Origin: Clostridiales bacterium
Lineage (GTDB): Bacteria > Bacillota > Clostridia > Oscillospirales > Oscillospiraceae
Assembly (NCBI GenBank): GCA_021205725.1
Contig: JAJPWY010000001.1
Coordinates: 1 to 61,897 of the forward strand
Length of the DNA: 61,897 nt
Reading direction: 5' to 3'
In this document: one piece after another, positions 59,815 through 61,897 of the stretch
Layout of the letters: each line of letters begins with the position of its first letter
Position numbering within the stretch: position 1 is the first letter of the stretch
The notes under the pieces: generated by a model
Database searches by the model: none
What the model saw: only the letters and a program-made list of their open reading frames with translations
What the model was told of the DNA's origin: nothing
Program-made: the position numbers and the translations under genes

Positions 59815-60384
59815 TTACAGAGTGCCTTTCCCGTCCGCAAAAAAATCCACCGTGCCGGTTCTCACATCGTACAGTGCGCCCATAACCTGTACCGCAGACA
59901 TTTCCGGATGTCCGCAGAAGGCCTCTTTGATGGACGCTACGGTGTGCTCCACATTCAGGCAGCTGGCCTTGCGGTCATCCGTCTCCGACCGGATCGCCTG
60001 GGCGATCTGATCGGTGATGGTCTTTGTGTACCCGCCTGCGCCTCCGGCGATCGTGGCCGCAACTGCGCCGCAGTTGGAGTGGCCCAGGACGACCACAAGC
60101 GGGCACCCCAGATGACCGGCGGCGTATTCGATGCTGCCAAGAACGCTGTCGTCGATCACATTTCCAGCAACCCTGATTACGAACAGATCTCCGATCCCGC
60201 AGGAGAAGATCGCCTCCGGGATCTCTCTGGAGTCCGAGCAGGCGATAATGATCGCAAAGGGATGCTGTCCGTTCTTCGCCGTATAGCGGCGCATTTCCCC
60301 GGAAATATCTCCGATCTCATTTTGACTGAGCAGGTATCGCTCATTTCCCTCCCTGAGTCTTTGCAGGCTGCTTGCTGCATCCAT
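59815..60384 (-). CDS. Beta-class carbonic anhydrase
   Basis: The 189-residue enzyme interconverts CO2 and bicarbonate. It has the zinc site Cys49-(Ser)-Asp51-(Ser)-Arg53 in IACSDSREIP, and His102 and Cys105 in VLGHSNCGAV. The Asp-Arg dyad is intact. No signal peptide is seen, so it is cytoplasmic. The ATG follows GGAGGG; 34 open codons upstream lack a site. Confidence 0.93.
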   Translation of the reverse strand: MDAASSLQRLREGNERYLLSQNEIGDISGEMRRYTAKNGQHPFAIIIACSDSREIPEAIFSCGIGDLFVIRVAGNVIDDSVLGSIEYAAGHLGCPLVVVLGHSNCGAVAATIAGGAGGYTKTITDQIAQAIRSETDDRKASCLNVEHTVASIKEAFCGHPEMSAVQVMGALYDVRTGTVDFFADGKGTL

Positions 60385-60634
60385 GGTGAACCCTCCTTCT
60401 GGATCCGTTGTGTGTGCTTCTGTCTCCGGTGGAGCTCCCCGCCTGTCAACCGGTGGCTTCCATCCGTATCTGCGGCAAAAGTGCAACTATATCTCAAATA
60501 CTGCGGCATTTCGGCGCAAAACCTTGTTTTTGCATATTCAGGAAACCGGGGGCATGGTAAAATAGAGCATAAACATTCCGGCGGCTGCCCATCCGTGACA
60601 GGACGCCGAGCATCATCACAGGAGGCGAGTGCAA

Positions 60635-61492
60635 ATGAGCTATTATCCGGATATCAGCCACTATCACCCGGTAGAGGACTGGAGTGAGGTCAGGGCAGGC
60701 TGCCCGTTTCTCATCTCCAAGGCCACCCAGGGGACAGGCTACATCGACACGACCCTGTCAGAATTCATTCAGGGCTGTGAGGCAAATCAAATCCCCTATT
60801 GGCTGTACGCCTATCTGAATCGGGGAGACGAGCTGGCACAGGCGGAATTTCTGGTAAACACCTGCAAAGACCGGGTGCGCAGCTATTTCCAGGGATATGT
60901 CCTGGATGTGGAGGCCGGGAACGCCGCTGCGGACGTTCAGGCGGCGCTGGACTATCTGGAAGGATTGGGCGGCAGGTGCATAATCTACACCATGTACGCC
61001 CAATACAGCACCTACAAGTCCGTCATTGACGGACGGAGCGTCGATACCGCCTGGTGGGAGGCCCGGTACGGGAAGAATGACGGCAGCTATAGCAGCAGCT
61101 ACCCGGCCCACGACGGCGCCGATCTCCACCAGTACACCAGCAAGGGCAGCTGTCCCGGTATCTCCGGGCAGGTCTGCGACCTGAACCGGCTCACCGGAAC
61201 GAGGGCTGAAAGCTGGTTTACCGGTGGGACAGCGCCCGCAGCCGCCACAGACACGGCCACCACAGGAGGGTTTGACGTGAGCACATTATCCACTATCAGG
61301 CAGGGCAGCGCCGGAGCTCAGGTAAAGAGCCTTCAGAGCCTGCTCAACGGCAAGGGCGACGCAGGGCTGTCCGTGGACGGAGACTGCGGCAGCAAGACTG
61401 TGGCAGCGATTCGACGCTATCAGAGAGATCAGGGGCTGACCGTGGACGGGATCGCCGGAGTCCACACGTGGACAGCTCTGCTGACCCGGTGA
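60635..61492 (+). CDS. GH25 lysozyme with peptidoglycan-binding domain, no signal peptide
   Basis: The 285-residue protein has a GH25 muramidase domain (about 1-200): SYYPDISHYH with Asp6, and GYVLDVEAGN with Asp91 and Glu93, then AWWEARYG and LHQYTS. A Thr/Ala linker leads to a PG_binding_1 domain (about 220-285, VKSLQSLLN, VDGDCGSKTVAAIRRYQRDQGLTVDG). It cuts the MurNAc-GlcNAc bond. Unlike most chromosomal wall enzymes it lacks a signal peptide, so it may be released by lysis or act in spores, or be of phage origin. AGGAGG precedes the ATG. Confidence 0.9.
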   Translation: MSYYPDISHYHPVEDWSEVRAGCPFLISKATQGTGYIDTTLSEFIQGCEANQIPYWLYAYLNRGDELAQAEFLVNTCKDRVRSYFQGYVLDVEAGNAAADVQAALDYLEGLGGRCIIYTMYAQYSTYKSVIDGRSVDTAWWEARYGKNDGSYSSSYPAHDGADLHQYTSKGSCPGISGQVCDLNRLTGTRAESWFTGGTAPAAATDTATTGGFDVSTLSTIRQGSAGAQVKSLQSLLNGKGDAGLSVDGDCGSKTVAAIRRYQRDQGLTVDGIAGVHTWTALLTR

Positions 61493-61516
61493 TATGCTGA
61501 GGGATGTGGCCCTGGA

Positions 61517-61897
61517 TTACTCGATCCGGTACGCCGCCCGCCCTGTCTCGTAGAGGCTGTTCCCCTGGGCGTCCATGGCCACGGTGAGGGGGAGATTGCA
61601 TACGGTCATCCGTTTCACCGACTCGCAGCCCAGATCATCGAAGGCGATGACCTCCGCCTTTTGGATACACCGGGCGATTAGCGCCCCGGCACCGCCCACG
61701 GCGGCAAAATAGCAGGCGCCGTTGCGGACGATGGCGGCCCGAACCTGGTCGTCCATCTGTCCCTTGCCGATGATGCCCACCAGTCCCAGATCCAGCAGCC
61801 GGGGAGCGAAGCCGTTCATCCGGCTAGAGGTGGTGGGGCCACAGGCTCCCACTGCCATCCCCTGCTGGGCGGGGGTGGGGCCGGCATAGTAGATGAC
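61517..61897 (-). CDS. Class I fumarase/L-tartrate dehydratase beta subunit, C-terminal part
   Basis: The 5' end lies beyond the window, so only the last ~126 codons are seen: VIYYAGPTPAQQG, GMAVGACGPTTSSRMNGFAPRLLDLG, IIGKGQMDDQV and CESVKRMTVCNLPLTVAMDAQG. This is the C-terminal (beta) domain of Fe-S-dependent hydro-lyases; the GPTTSSRM motif is diagnostic. In Clostridia it is usually paired with an alpha-subunit gene that would lie outside this window. Fumarase or tartrate dehydratase cannot be separated from this fragment. Confidence 0.88.
   Translation of the reverse strand, partial: VIYYAGPTPAQQGMAVGACGPTTSSRMNGFAPRLLDLGLVGIIGKGQMDDQVRAAIVRNGACYFAAVGGAGALIARCIQKAEVIAFDDLGCESVKRMTVCNLPLTVAMDAQGNSLYETGRAAYRIE

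Noticed and set aside
60509-60634. SigG/SigF promoter before the GH25 gene
   Set aside because: GCATA and CATGGTA are present but the spacing (16) is short for SigG; kept only as a hint.
1-61897. CRISPR array, integrase, transposase or prophage
   Set aside because: No spaced direct-repeat array, no recombinase or phage structural gene was seen; the GH25 lysozyme alone does not make a prophage.

Overview
The window looks like chromosomal DNA from a GC-rich, spore-forming member of the Clostridia, most like the gut Oscillospiraceae (Flavonifractor/Pseudoflavonifractor/Intestinimonas type). Reasons: spore genes (spoVAD, spoVAE, gpr), Firmicutes gene orders (rimP-nusA-ylxR-ylxQ-infB-rbfA-nrnA-truB-ribF; rpsT divergent from gpr), strong AAGGAGG ribosome binding sites, and sigma-A promoters with 17-base spacers. 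The lineage is inferred from gene content and base composition, not from a marker comparison. No prophage, transposase or CRISPR array was seen.

Layout. 1-1279: end of a KDPG aldolase gene and kdgK (ketodeoxygluconate catabolism). 1368-9654: the large minus-strand transcription/translation operon, with a promoter, a leader terminator, and a second terminator-like hairpin between infB and rbfA. 9715-13069: spoVAE/spoVAD without spoVAC, a YczE-like membrane protein and an M42 aminopeptidase. 13144-18919: a giant fused ABC ATPase/permease (1283 aa, Asp-rich extracellular repeats) divergent from an OmpR-type two-component system. 18936-24230: a Fur-family regulator with a likely self-operator, an M16C metalloprotease and an LCP-like protein. 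24236-29436: two overlapping ABC exporter half-transporters behind a LytTR response regulator and a membrane-free GHKL kinase. 29581-32605: an unknown gene, then a polysaccharide-type cluster (CpsB-like PHP phosphatase, S26-like peptidase, UDP-galactopyranose mutase).

32606-33864 is an AT-rich island with one unusual gene. 33863-36724: aldose epimerase and asnB, the latter with its ribosome binding site in a hairpin. 36732-42179: a 1267-residue fibronectin-III/cell-wall-binding/L,D-transpeptidase protein, a TatD-linked radical SAM protein and TatD. 42313-49258: a lipoprotein amidase, YihY, rpsT/gpr, an SDR, an ECF S component and purA. 49295-51844: an unknown gene, a YerC/TrpR-like regulator, a methyltransferase and hslO. 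51924-52560: a five-tRNA array (Val, Asp, Phe, Gly, Cys). 52692-55511: two alpha/beta hydrolases and an ATP-grasp ligase in one run, the best candidate for an undescribed pathway. 55619-55837: a compound palindromic element between convergent genes. 55877-61897: M20 amidohydrolase, AEC transporter, PsiE-like protein, acyl-ACP thioesterase, beta-carbonic anhydrase, a leaderless GH25 lysozyme, and a class I fumarase/tartrate dehydratase beta gene cut by the window edge.

Many promoters share a TTGCAA/T -35 box and a -10 preceded by TGC (extended -10). Several translation-related genes (rimP, nusA, infB, rpsT) start with GTG or TTG. Most starts were chosen by the ribosome binding site and family N-termini, so they often differ from the longest open frame.
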